This document shows, piece by piece, positions 1 to 8,935 of a DNA stretch of 64,000 nucleotides. Made by a program: the position numbers and the translations under genes. The notes beneath the pieces were generated by a model. It had not been told where the DNA came from and ran no database searches. It saw nothing but the letters and a program-made list of their open reading frames with translations. Each line of letters begins with the position of its first letter. Position 1 is the first letter of the stretch. The DNA is from Maniola hyperantus (lineage: Eukaryota; Arthropoda; Insecta; Lepidoptera; Nymphalidae): assembly GCF_902806685.2 (NCBI RefSeq), contig NC_048539.1, forward strand, positions 11,172,501 through 11,236,500, in the 5' to 3' direction.

Positions 1-437
1 TAGTTTAATAAAGGTTCATAATGATAAAAATTGCCTGGCACAGCATTAAGAACTTCTCCGAGAAAAGTTGTTCCAGATCTCCAAGTAGATATAATCAGAC
101 TTCTCAAGGGTTGACCTCCTGACTCCATGAGTAAACCGTCAAGGTTTTGTACACCAGACTGGGTGAAATTATAGTTCCACAATTCATGTTTAATTTTTAA
201 TCGAGTTCTATCTAAAATTTTATCGATGTCTGGGGCACCATCGTCCGCATTTGTCGGAATCGGTTGCAGTAAACTCTCTTCGATATCTTCCACTGGTTTG
301 AGAAAATTTCTAATATTCCTGCGACTCTCAGATGGACGGTAATTAGTGTTATCTGTATATCGACTTCCAGCAAGTATTAAGAGAACACTGAGACCGAACG
401 CAATACATATTGAATAAAAATTAACTCTCCGCAACAT
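1..437 (-). CDS. Carbohydrate 6-O-sulfotransferase-like, N-terminal part (runs off the left edge)
   Basis: An open frame starts at ATG 435-437 and stays open for 145 codons to the window edge. Residues 8-22 (YSICIAFGLSVLLIL) form a single hydrophobic segment after a short basic N-terminus, as in a Golgi type II membrane enzyme. A stem region of about 90 residues follows, with an N-glycosylation site at N90 (NFT). Residues 118-130 (STWRSGTTFLGEV) match the 5'-phosphosulfate-binding loop that carbohydrate sulfotransferases use to hold PAPS, and FYHYEPLL after it matches the following conserved strand. This fits the Sulfotransfer_1 enzymes of the CHST1/CHST3-like group, which sulfate position 6 of sugars on glycans in the Golgi lumen; the acceptor cannot be inferred. 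The 3'-phosphate loop and C-terminus lie outside the window. The start is the first ATG before the membrane segment. Confidence 0.85.
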   Translation of the reverse strand, partial: MLRRVNFYSICIAFGLSVLLILAGSRYTDNTNYRPSESRRNIRNFLKPVEDIEESLLQPIPTNADDGAPDIDKILDRTRLKIKHELWNYNFTQSGVQNLDGLLMESGGQPLRSLIISTWRSGTTFLGEVLNAVPGNFYHYEPLLN

Positions 438-760
438 TACTAATTAAAAACACGAGTGAAACTGATCACCAAAAAATCACAGGGATAGAATAGGTGATTT
501 ATTTAAAACAAACACTTCCAACACACATCACTATCATTTTTCATAAGTTATTTGGTGTTTTTAAATCATGATTCTCGCTTTCGCGTTTCCGCGGAAACAC
601 CGCATTGCACCTTCAACGCCATTTTGAAACTTGAAAATTAATTTGTCAAAATCTACTTTTTTTGGTTGATGTCAAATGTCAATGTCGTCAAACGTCATGC
701 CACTGACATTTTGAACAAAAAATAAACAAATTATAAAAATGTTTTGGCGCGAAAACTACA
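438..760 (-). promoter_or_regulatory. Probable 5' UTR and promoter of the sulfotransferase gene
   Basis: This stretch lies directly upstream of the sulfotransferase start. It holds a perfect 14-bp palindrome GTTTCCGCGGAAAC at 585-598. At 742-755, TTTTGGCGCGAAAA matches the E2F/DP consensus exactly. Between them (665-712) TGTCA/TGACA-type motifs recur. No TATA box is obvious. The placement suggests a CpG-type promoter; regulation by E2F is only an inference from the motif. Confidence 0.35.
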
Positions 761-1187
761 AGTAAAGTTTTTATGACTTTATCGTAGGTCTGTACCTATC
801 ATAAAATTCACCCAAAAATAAAACCACTTGACTTGCGTCCTCCACAACTAACATCCTCTTAGTGAATGCAGTTTACTCACCAGTCACCACCGTGAGTGCA
901 AATAAATCGACCGTTTGAAAGCTAGCCTATAGGCCTGCTAGGCCACACGTGTTTAAAATGGAACTCGACACTACTGCTTCGGCTAACTGTTATAATTACC
1001 ATCAGCTGTATTTAGCAGTAGCATAGCACATTAAACTCATTTTTTTGTTCGGGCTTTGCTGACGTTAAATACCTAATTTATAATATTTAGGGTTCCGTAC
1101 CCGAAGGGTGCCAACGGGATTCCATTAATAAGCCTTCGCTGCACGTACTCTGCCCGTCCGTCTGTCTGTCAGCGGGCTGGATCTCGT

Positions 1188-1370
1188 TGTTGGGATATTT
1201 AGAATTTATCGGAAAAATATCAGTAAAAGGAAAAAACTTGGACGTCCTGTTTGAGATATATATTTGAAGTCAGTGAATGTCATCGGATGTAAAAACAAAA
1301 AACTCTTAGAAAAAATAAGAATAAGAACATATTTAAATATAAACAATTTAGTTTACAGCCAGTTCCAACA
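1188..1370 (-). repeat. LTR, left copy (3' LTR in element orientation)
   Basis: 183 bp, TG...CA ends, identical by eye to 1920-2102. It contains rc AATAAA-like and A-rich stretches. Confidence 0.85.
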
Positions 1371-1919
1371 TCCCCCTTTAAACTAAATTGTCTTACAAAA
1401 AAAAACTCAACATAAAATATTAATACACAGGAACAAGAAAAAAAAAAAACTAACATGAGAAAAAACTAAGACCTAAACTACCTGATGATTCTTCTAGTTC
1501 AATTGATTCATGCCTATGCGACATAAGTGTCCTAACCATATGCCAGAGCTGATACCTGCTCAGACGGTCAGAGTGCACCTCGTACGCAATATCTTCACTA
1601 TTCATCTTAGGTGGAATATTAACAGTACAATCAACTATGTACACTGTACAGTCCACCACAGGGCGAAAGCATGACGAACAGAATCACCTTCATTGATGCA
1701 GCGGTCGTATTTCTACTCGTGCGGTCGTATCTCCTTCTGGATACCCATCAACACAAACCACAGGTCGTCATGTAGGAAATAATTCCGCATTTTAAAGTAG
1801 GAAAGAATATTTTTTCTTGTTCACAACCAATCTTGTACGCAACCAATACAGCAACAATGGACAATTAATACCACTTTTCCACTTTTATTTTTCCACCTAG
1901 AGCCTTCGTGCTGATAACG

Positions 1920-2102
1920 TGTTGGGATATTTAGAATTTATCGGAAAAATATCAGTAAAAGGAAAAAACTTGGACGTCCTGTTTGAGATATATATTTGAA
2001 GTCAGTGAATGTCATCGGATGTAAAAACAAAAAACTCTTAGAAAAAATAAGAATAAGAACATATTTAAATATAAACAATTTAGTTTACAGCCAGTTCCAA
2101 CA
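1920..2102 (-). repeat. LTR, right copy (5' LTR in element orientation)
   Basis: 183 bp, identical by eye to 1188-1370, followed by the second CTCGT target copy at 2103-2107. The primer-binding site should lie in the rc of about 1900-1919; it does not begin with the usual TGG, so the primer tRNA is unclear. Confidence 0.85.
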
Positions 2103-2242
2103 CTCGTGAACCCCAATAGGTAGAATGAAATTTTCACAGAAGTGTGTATTTCTATTGCCGCTACCACACCGCTACCTACGCTATAACATTTTTTTTAAAA
2201 GGCCGCTGCCATGAAAAAGTGCTATTTTTGTACTATACTACG

Positions 2243-2302
2243 GATACGGTGCGCTGCGTTACGGTGCGGTGCGGTGCACTGCGGTGCCGTGTGGTGTGGT
2301 AA
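2243..2302 (+). repeat. Short GGTGC-type minisatellite
   Basis: Imperfect 5-bp units (GGTGC, GGTGT) repeat about eight times. Confidence 0.5.
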
Positions 2303-2544
2303 AGTTTAGGTTAAAGTTTGAATGTAGTCTGTGACTGCATTCAAACTTTAACGAAAATAGGCGTCATTGAGCATCGAGCATACAACAATTAAAGTGTTTC
2401 CTCCACCGCGTGCAGTCACTACGATGCGACTTACAGCAATCTTTATTATTAGTACCTACCTAGTTAGTTACTTAGAAGCATTACTATTATTATTAGTTGG
2501 GTTAGCTTGGATTTGTAGATCACAAATAAGTCGTTCATAACAAA

Positions 2545-2550
2545 TTTAAT
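2545..2550 (-). terminator. Candidate polyadenylation signal (ATTAAA) of the subunit g-like gene
   Basis: ATTAAA on the minus strand, about 111 nt past the stop codon at 2661. It is the best hexamer nearby, but a weak variant in AT-rich DNA. Confidence 0.35.
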
Positions 2551-2660
2551 TTAATGTGCACAGGACTACAACTACGTATGTCAAGCCATGGAAGAATTCT
2601 TCCTCCTTTGAATGCCATTCTTTTTGCTGGGATCTTAACGGGAAAAGACGGCTGCAGTGT

Positions 2661-4157
2661 TTAAACTTTATAACCAACAAGATGCATTTTTCCAATCGTT
2701 TCACCCAGGAAAAACCACAGACCGACCTCAGTTCCGATTAAAATCAGCAACCAAACCTGCCGCACTGTAAGATCTTTGTAACAGTTGTTTTTTATAAACG
2801 CTTTAGCCAGGGCTAGTTCTTCTTGCAGTTTCTACGAACAAAAACTCAAAATTTACTCTTGATTTTACTTAAAGCTCCTTGCATTTGTAGATGGAGTAAG
2901 TAAGTATACAGTACGCGGCCCGGCAGAAAATATTGTACATCGACCTTAAGAAAGAGAGAGCGGTTTTGTAGAGCATTTGTGTCTATCGTTGAGACCGACA
3001 AAACGTCACATGAGTTACAGAGACAACGCTCTACAAAGCCGAAATCTCATTCTAAAGGTCGATGTACAGTATTTCTCGCCAGCTACTTTACCTTCGTTGT
3101 TCGTGCACAATACCATGACACTCCCTATTGGTAATGATCACAGTCACCTCTGCTAGGCTGACACTCTCTCTCTCTCTTGCCAAAAATTGAGCCAATTCTG
3201 AACTACCCGCCCCCGTCTCTGCAGTAATGTCAACGGGCCCAGCCTCATGGTATCGTGCGCGACTTGCTTAAGTTACTTTACTTACCTTCATTTCATCCAT
3301 TCTTGGAGGTGACATTTCCAACCTATAATAACCTTGAGCAACGCGCAGTTTTCTTGCTAATTCTGATTGTAATGCCTTCGCGGATTTTTCTCTAATGAAC
3401 TCATACAACTCTTCTTTACTTTGTTTCAATTTGGGTTTATAAGCATCGCTTAATTCATGAAAGAGCATCGTCCTGAAACCTATTGTTGTAATTATAAAAT
3501 AAAGACCATGTTTGTATCTAAATTAAAAAGGATTAAAAACTATTTCATCAAGATCAACCCATCACCGGCTCACTACAGAGCACGAGTCTCCTCTCAGAGT
3601 GAGAAGGGTTTTGGCCATAGTCTACCACGTTGGCCATGTGCGGATTGGTAGACTTCACACACCTTTGAGAACATTATTGAGACCTCTCAGGCATACAGGT
3701 TTCCTCACGATGTTTTCCTTCACCGTTAAACCAAGAAATATTTCATTAAGAAAAGTTAGAAGTGCGTGCCGGGGATCGAACCCTCGACCTCCGACGAAGG
3801 CGGACGTCCTAACCACTAGGCTATCACAGCTATATGTCATTTATCATTATCAACCGATAGACGTTCACAGCTGACATAGATCTCTTGTAGGAACTTGCAC
3901 ATGATCTTGCACCGCCTAAAACCGCCTTTAGCCCGGATTGGTTCAGTAATTTGAGCTGTGCGTTGTATAGATCAGTCAGTCAGTCAGTCAATCAGCAAGT
4001 CAGTCAGCTTTTCCTTTTATATATTTAACCCATAGATTAATTATTGGTCTCGCTCCGCTCTACATTTAACCGTTATACAGTTCACATCATTGGGTTTAAA
4101 CTAATTTGCATACTCACGCAAGAAGTAATTCGAGAATTTATTAGATACTGTTGCCAT
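2661..4157 (-). CDS. ATP synthase subunit g-like protein, three coding exons
   Basis: Coding exons are 4157-4118, 3479-3286 and 2831-2661 (40+194+171 nt = 135 codons including the stop; 134 residues). Donors are GTGAGT at 4117 and GTAAGT at 3285; acceptors are ATAG at 3480 and CGTAG at 2832. Phases 1 and 0 match across both joins. Residues 62-72 (QGYYRLEMSPP) resemble the YAKVEL-PP core of mitochondrial ATP synthase subunit g. Residues 100-134 (TVRQVW ... GETIGKMHLVGYKV) match the C-terminal membrane helix and end of that family, with two GxxxG motifs (GTEVG 111-115, GETIG 121-125), the type used for dimer contacts in the inner membrane. The N-terminal half is longer and more charged than in the standard protein of about 100 residues. 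This suggests a divergent, perhaps tissue-restricted paralogue. A second acceptor TTTCAG at 3473 would break the phase. Intron 1 carries a SINE. Confidence 0.82.
2910..3087. mobile_element. Foldback MITE, AGTACGCGGC family, copy 1
   Basis: Imperfect arms of about 40 bp face each other. The left arm has GTACGCGGCC and GTACATCGACCTT; the right arm has AAGGTCGATGTAC and CTCGCCAGCTACT. A better-kept copy lies at 47868-48040. It sits in intron 2 of the subunit g-like gene. Confidence 0.7.
3545..3845 (-). mobile_element. tRNA-derived SINE, copy 1
   Basis: On the minus strand it opens with an A-box-like TAGCCTAGTGGTTAGGACG and a B-box GGTTCGATCCC, the internal pol III promoter. A tRNA-unrelated body follows (GAAGGAAAACATCGTGAGGA; CCAACGTGGTAGACTATGG) that is shared with copies at 46515, 50785 and 58863. 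Frames across it are meaningless. It lies in intron 1 of the subunit g-like gene. Confidence 0.8.
3845..3935 (-). mobile_element. RTE-type retrotransposon 3' end, fragment
   Basis: It contains CAACCGATAGACGTTCACAG and TCTCTTGTAGGAACTTGCAC, the same landmark as the longer copy at 37742-38095. Confidence 0.55.
3945..4030 (+). repeat. Tail of a GCGACTTCGTCCGCG-family repeat with (CAGT)n
   Basis: TTGAGCTGTGCGTTG followed by a (TCAG)n run. The same tail ends the longer copies at 8700, 12100 and 14300. Confidence 0.5.
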
Positions 4158-4439
4158 TATTTAACTTTTTAAAGAAACAATAAAAAATGTTAAATATTTT
4201 TGTATTGGTATTTTGCTTTTGGTATTTTATGAAATAAGCTTTCTATGTCATAGCCACGTCACCTGTCATCACCTGTCGGAAATAGATATCTTTGATTTTC
4301 CGGGATAAAAAGTATCTTACGTCTGTTTCAGGATATAAGCTATGTTAAGATTGGTTTAGCCAAGGTTTAGCCAGAGATTTAGCCGGCAGAGCCGTGAAAA
4401 TAATTCTATACATTTTTATAATAAGCTTCCAGAAGACAT

Positions 4440-4680
4440 AATTATTGGAGAATAGCTGATCCCCGCGACTTCCTACGCGTGGAATTAGATTTTTTAAAAA
4501 TCCCGTGGGAACTCTTTGATTTTCCGGGATAAAAAGTAGCCTATGTCACTCTCCAGGTCTTTATTAATTATACCCATGCAAAAAATCACGTCAACCCGTT
4601 GCACCGTTGCGACGTGATTGAAGGACAAACTAACAAACGAACAAACAAACACACTTTCGCATTTATATAAGGGTACGGAT
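4440..4680 (+). repeat. Interspersed repeat, GCGACTTCGTCCGCGTGG family
   Basis: Landmarks in order: CGCGACTTCCTACGCGTGG, ATCCCGTGGGAACTC, TTTTCCGGGATAAAAAGTAG, then CACGTCAACCCGTTGCACC and CACACTTTCGCATTTATA. About twenty copies lie in the window. The class (SINE or Helitron-like) is not settled here. Confidence 0.65.
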
Positions 4681-4834
4681 GTCCCTCAACAAGTTCAAAG
4701 TTATTTTCATAAAACGTACGTAAACTATTGAAAAATCCTATTACAATGTAAAGGATTATTTAAATGATAAGAAAGCTTGATGTCTGAAACTCATTGTTTT
4801 TAAATAAAAGTCATATTAGGAGTGTGATAAATTG

Positions 4835-4840
4835 TTTATT
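4835..4840 (-). terminator. Polyadenylation signal (AATAAA) for the long terminal exon of the tandem paralogue
   Basis: AATAAA on the minus strand, about 107 nt past the stop at 4947. Confidence 0.5.
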
Positions 4841-4946
4841 AATTAAAAACAAAGCACGGTATTATTCACATAAACTACGATTTTCACATCGATGTATTTC
4901 AAATTACTTCTTGGACATTGGAGGTGAACCGTTTTTCCTTTCACGT

Positions 4947-5995
4947 CTATTTTTCTTTTGACACCTTTCTTTTCGCTTTCTTGTTTGGTGCATGTTTTCT
5001 TGCAGTTGGTCCAGTTTTTGTTGCCTTGGCAGCTTCAGCTGCTGCTTTTTTCTCTGCTTCAGCTTGTTGCCGAGCTTTTGTTTCTTTAGCTAACTTTGCC
5101 TCTTCCGTTCTTTTAGCGTCTTCGGCCTTTCTTTTTGCTTCAGCTTTAATTTTTGCTTCTGCAGCTCTAGCTTCAGCTTCTCTTTGTTTTATTTGTCTAG
5201 CTTCTTCTAATTCTATTTGCCGTATTTGATTTTGTATTTTAGCAATAAAACTATCACTTGCTTTAGCAATTGTGTCTTCAATCTTTTTACCAACAGGCCC
5301 ATGGAAAAAGTTTATCGTCATAGGAGGAACAATTTCGGTTTTAGCATATTGCCATGCAGTACCTATAGCTGGCTTAAGACTTTTGCTCGCTTCTAAAACG
5401 TAAAATCATAAACCTTATTACTCTCTAATGCTGATGGATCAAATAGAATTTAAAAATCAAACTAACAATAATTCATCTACAAATATTTGTTTAATTTAAT
5501 ATTTTTCACTTCAAGTGTTACTTGAGAATTGAGATGCTTCTTTTAAAATTTACTTTGTCTCGCCGACTCTCCTTTTAATTTTTTCTACCTCTTTTTCTAA
5601 ATATTGTAGTTCTTTGGGAAGTTGATTATCACGTAGCTTAGTGAGTAAGTTAACAATCTTTTCTGTAATTGTATCTAGTCCTACTTCTGCTTTATTCACT
5701 ATTGGATTACATACTAATCTTTTTGCTTGAGTATTTGTTATTGCAGTTTTTGCACTATACCATAATTTGGATACAGCTGGTCTGACTTTACTCAGAGAAA
5801 CTGCAAAACCAAAGTGTATGTGAATTATTAAAATGCACCAAATATAATAACATATTTAATTTATTATTAAAACTGATATAATTGAAAATGCAATTTGTTT
5901 TGCATGTTTCTTTGAGAAAGAAAGATCTTTTTAAACTTTCTGTGAATATACGCACCCAATGTTAAATCTAAAGCTATCCTTGCTACTCGAGCCAT
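4947..5995 (-). CDS. ATP synthase g-module protein, isoform with K/E/A-rich coiled-coil tail
   Basis: Exon 1 is 5995-5956 (ATG plus 12 codons plus G; donor GTGCGT at 5955). The terminal exon is 5392-4947 (acceptor ACGTTTTAG at 5393). The join is phase 1 and gives 161 residues ending SKEK-stop. Residues 14-37 include LKPAIGTAWQYAKTEIVPP, close to the N-terminal module of ATP synthase subunit g (KPxLxTFxxYAKVELxPP). From about residue 55 to 150 the protein is a long Lys/Glu/Ala/Gln-rich stretch, probably a charged alpha-helix or coiled coil. It has no membrane helix, so it is unlikely to be an ordinary subunit g. It lies immediately upstream of the three-exon subunit g-like gene on the same strand, with a first exon of identical length and phase. 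Function unknown; a mitochondrial or sperm-specific role is only a guess. The opposite-strand frame at 4918-5229 is a shadow. Confidence 0.7.
5550..5995 (-). CDS. Alternative isoform of the same gene, short terminal exon
   Basis: The same exon 1 (5995-5956) can join an exon at 5800-5550 (acceptor GGTTTTGCAG at 5801, with a good pyrimidine tract), again in phase 1. This gives 96 residues ending VGETK-stop. Residues 14-34 (VSLSKVRPAVSKLWYSAKTA) align with the start of the other terminal exon (SKSLKPAIGTAWQYAKTE), so the two exons look like duplicates. The rest is charged and helical (LQYLEKEVEKIKRRV near the C-terminus) without a membrane segment. Because the exon ends in its own stop, it and 5392-4947 would be alternative last exons. 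ATTAAA-type hexamers lie in the rc of about 5490-5500. Confidence 0.62.
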
Positions 5996-7360
5996 TTATT
6001 GTTTGGTAACTATTCCAAAACAATTTAATTACACACCAATTTGTTGAGTAAAATTATCAAAATAAAAATATTTACTTTTACGCCCTGGATCTTTGACAAC
6101 TATTTTTATCCAAAGAGAAATGAAATCTATTATCCACAATGACTTGACGTTTCTGCATGAAGGAAAATCTTAAAAATGAGTTTTAAAGGGTTTAAATTAC
6201 TTATTACTCGTGATTTATGGCCAGTATCTATCTATAGAATTTTATTTAGAGCTCTGTTATTTTTACTCTACCATCTATCTAGTACAGTCATTTGGTGCTC
6301 AAAAAGGGGGTTACCTGGAAAGGTTTCCGGGATTTTGGAAATTGGTGATTTCATAGATTTCGACGTGCTCTCTCCGAATTTTCATTTTGCCACCTCGTAT
6401 CTTTGCCGCTCGCGCCGTCATCTTGGAAAAATGGCGCCCAAAACAGTTTTTTGACGATAATCTCTTTAAGCTTTCAGCTTTTATAATATAACTAATGTCT
6501 GGTACGCACTGGCTCTCTTTCTCTCTAATACCTTACCTAAACTAAGTTAATTTTTTAAGGTATTTTGATATTATTTGAACAGGGCACTCAAATGATACTT
6601 TTCTGAGTAATGGTATGAGTAGGTACTTAAGTTGTAAATCTCCCTTAGAAAAAAAATTGGTGAAATTTTTCCAGAATTTTCCTGGAATTTCACAAATAGA
6701 AGACCTTAGAAAACAACTGACCCTGGCTGGCTGGACTTAATTAGTTCCAAAAGTGAAATGACACGTAGAATAGTCCCCTTCCAGGAATGCGTTGAATTTT
6801 ATTTCGCCTGTATAAAACTTTGTCATCATCATCATCATCTTAACCGCTAACTTATGGGTCAGCTCTCGGAATGAGAAGGGTTTAGGTTTAGTTTTCACCA
6901 TCGTACCTGGCCAAGTGTGGTTTGGCAGAAGGATTGGATTAATATGAAATCTTACTATACCGACTACTTAATTCTACTGAAACTTGTACCTATACATACT
7001 TTTAACTTCCGAATTTGAAAAAAAATTGCTGGCAGATCGGAGCATACCTACCTACTTATCGACACGTAGTAATTACAATATTTTTTTTTAATTAAAAAAA
7101 ATTATCTACTTACGACACATCTACACACAGTAGGTACCTACCTAAGATAATAATTAAACAAATCATTCATCTTTTTTTAAAGTTTTTATCTTCTTTGATC
7201 AATAATTGATCTTATTCATTCTGTTTTTGTCTTATTGTAGGTGGATGACACGGCAAGCATCCTTGAGGTGTTCTTGGTATTATAAACAATTATAAACACG
7301 CAATTTTAGCTGTACCTACCTATCTAATAATTTAACAAAATAGTCTACTTATAATAATAT
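5996..7360. other. Upstream region of the paralogue; no gene seen
   Basis: About 150 bp next to 5995 should hold the promoter of the gene above. A moderately GC-rich patch at 6290-6450 (with AAAATGGCGCCCAAAACAG) looks like part of an interspersed repeat. 6470-6525 matches the right end of the GCCAGCGCGTGCCAGAC foldback family. 6830-6930 has a decayed SINE body. The frame 6176-6454 has no recognisable domain. Confidence 0.4.
6470..6525 (+). mobile_element. Right-end fragment of GCCAGCGCGTGCCAGAC foldback MITE
   Basis: It contains GCTTTTATAATATAACTAAT and GTCTGGTACGCACTGGCTCT, matching the right arms at 27681 and 35707, followed by a CT run. Confidence 0.5.
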
Positions 7361-7367
7361 GTACTAT

Positions 7368-7575
7368 AGATGACGCTAGTGATTTCGTCTGCGTGGTTTA
7401 GAAATTCCCTGGCAACGCTTTGATTTCCCGCGGGATAAAAAGTAGGTAGGTACAACCTTACCTAAGCTAGGTATCACACGATTCGTTACTTCGTTGCGGC
7501 GTAGATAATTGAAGGACAAACCAACAAACAAACACACTTGCGCCTATTAAGTGATGTAGACACCTACCTTAATAA
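7368..7575 (+). repeat. Interspersed repeat, GCGACTTCGTCCGCGTGG family
   Basis: It has TTTCGTCTGCGTGGTTTAG, CGCGGGATAAAAAGTAGG and the CGTTGCGGCGTAGATAATTG tail; the element is degraded. Confidence 0.6.
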
Positions 7576-8126
7576 TATGAGTTTGAATAGCTTGGTGTGT
7601 AGAATAAATAAAATAGAATGATAGATAGATTTCAAGAGCTTTTACGTAAATTTATTTTTGTGGCTAGTCTTTACTTAACTGTACCTAGATGTTTGTGATA
7701 TACCTAAATACGTATTTACCTAATTGTCGGCAAACAAAAATAAGATCTCTTTTGCAAAATATATTTGACCGTTGTAAATGATTAAATTTATACGAGATTG
7801 ACCTTAAGCTGAGCAAATATTAGCAGGTTGGTAGTATAAATCCGTGTGATTAAAGATTTCCATTGCTAGATCAAATATGCACATGCGCAATGATTTCATC
7901 TTAGTTCAACCTTTAGATTAGAGCCGTTATAGCGTGATTCTAGAAGATAGGAGATGTGGTATATACGGACGGATATCGTACCTAAGAATAAGGGATGATT
8001 TATGCTGATGCTGATTTATACCGTGCCGGGTCCGAGCTGTACCACGTCCGAGGCACATCTAACGCGCGGACGATCTACGGATTGCAATTTTGTATGAAGA
8101 AACGTAACACGGACGAGGTTCGGATG

Positions 8127-8490
8127 ACTCGGATACGGCATGGTCTGATGTGACCTCATACAAATTCCCAATGGGGCGTTAAAAAGGGCCTTAAGCGGAT
8201 CATTAGGATAGTACTCAACGATAAACAGGAGCGCAAGCGGAACGAGGAGGATACTGAATTTATTGTCAAGGTGATGAACTTTGGACAGCAACCTAGAAGC
8301 CTTTAGTTTTGAACAGTAAGTAACTCGGATACGGCATGGTCTGATGTGACCTCATACAAATTCCCAATGGGGCATTAAAAAGGACCTTAACCGGATCATT
8401 AAGACAGTACTCAACGATAAACAGGAGCGCGAGCGGAACGAGGAGGATACTGAATTTATAGGCAAGGTGATGAACTTTGGACAGCAACCA
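8127..8490. repeat. Direct tandem duplication of a ~165-bp unit
   Basis: Units at 8127-8292 and 8323-8490 start 196 bp apart. They share ACTCGGATACGGCATGGTCT, CTCATACAAATTCCCAATGG and GTGATGAACTTTGGACAGCA and differ at about ten sites by eye. The minus-strand frames in both units encode the same hydrophobic peptide (PLALLFIVEY...NAPLGICMRSHQTMPYPS). That reflects the duplication rather than a gene. Confidence 0.75.
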
Positions 8491-8699
8491 GTTTTTATTC
8501 AAACAGTAAGTATAACTTAGTAAAAAAGTTCTACTTTTCTATGTATTTTCTTTCCTGACAGGGGGGTGCCGGTGCACCCCCTTGCACCCTGCTGCCGGCG
8601 CCCATGTCATACTAAATGTACTAAGCGCGTATATTCGGTAAAAATAGGGATAGTTTGGCTTTTTAATTGTTAACAGGGTTATAGCTTTGTATGATTATA

Positions 8700-8935
8700 T
8701 CAGAACTAGCTTATGCTCGCGACTTTGTCCACGTGGACTACAAAAATTTCAAACCACCATTTAACCCACTTGGGGGTGGAATTTTGATAAATCCTTTCTT
8801 AATGGATACCTAAGTATTCTTTACAAAAACCACACCTTCCAAACATGTCTCTAGGACCAGTGGTTTAGGCTGTGCGTTGATATATAAGTCAGTCAGTCAG
8901 TCTGGACTTTGAATTTTATATAGGTAGGTAACTAT
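8700..8935 (+). repeat. Interspersed repeat, GCGACTT family, AATTTCAAACC subtype
   Basis: It reads TTATGCTCGCGACTTTGTCC, AAAAATTTCAAACCACC and TTAGGCTGTGCGTTGATA, then a (CAGT)n tail. This is the same subtype as 11970, 14168 and 48535. Confidence 0.6.

Larger units (their letters stand above)
1188..2102 (-). mobile_element. Short non-autonomous LTR retrotransposon (TRIM-like), complete and young
   Basis: Two 183-bp direct repeats (1188-1370 and 1920-2102) look identical by eye. Each begins TGTTGG and ends CCAACA. The element is flanked by a 5-bp target duplication CTCGT (1183-1187 and 2103-2107). On the minus strand a purine run AAAGGGGGA (rc of 1371-1379) directly precedes the downstream LTR, as a polypurine tract should, so the element reads right to left. 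The 549-bp interior has no recognisable gag or pol; its longest frame is about 69 codons (1450-1659) and matches nothing I know. Identical LTRs mean recent insertion. It must have used proteins of a related autonomous element. Confidence 0.85.
1089..2175 (+). repeat. Interspersed repeat (GGGTTCCGTACCCGAAGGG type) split by an LTR element
   Basis: The left part (1089-1187) begins GGGTTCCGTACCCGAAGGG and carries a short GTCT run. The right part (2103-2175) continues with CTCGTGAACCCCAATAGG and a TTTTCACAGAAGTGTGTATT segment. Removing 1188-2107 rejoins one continuous repeat of a kind common in lepidopteran genomes. Confidence 0.6.

Noticed and set aside
3775..3840. Possible tRNA gene (A and B box)
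   Set aside because: Same head recurs at 46.8, 50.8 and 58.9 kb with a long shared non-tRNA body; it cannot fold as a full tRNA and is a SINE.
3599..3874. Overlapping frames on both strands near 3.6-3.9 kb
   Set aside because: They read through a tRNA-derived SINE.
4918..5229. Plus-strand frame rich in Phe/Ala/Ser over the coiled-coil exon
   Set aside because: It is the antisense reading of the K/E/A-rich terminal exon at 4947-5392.
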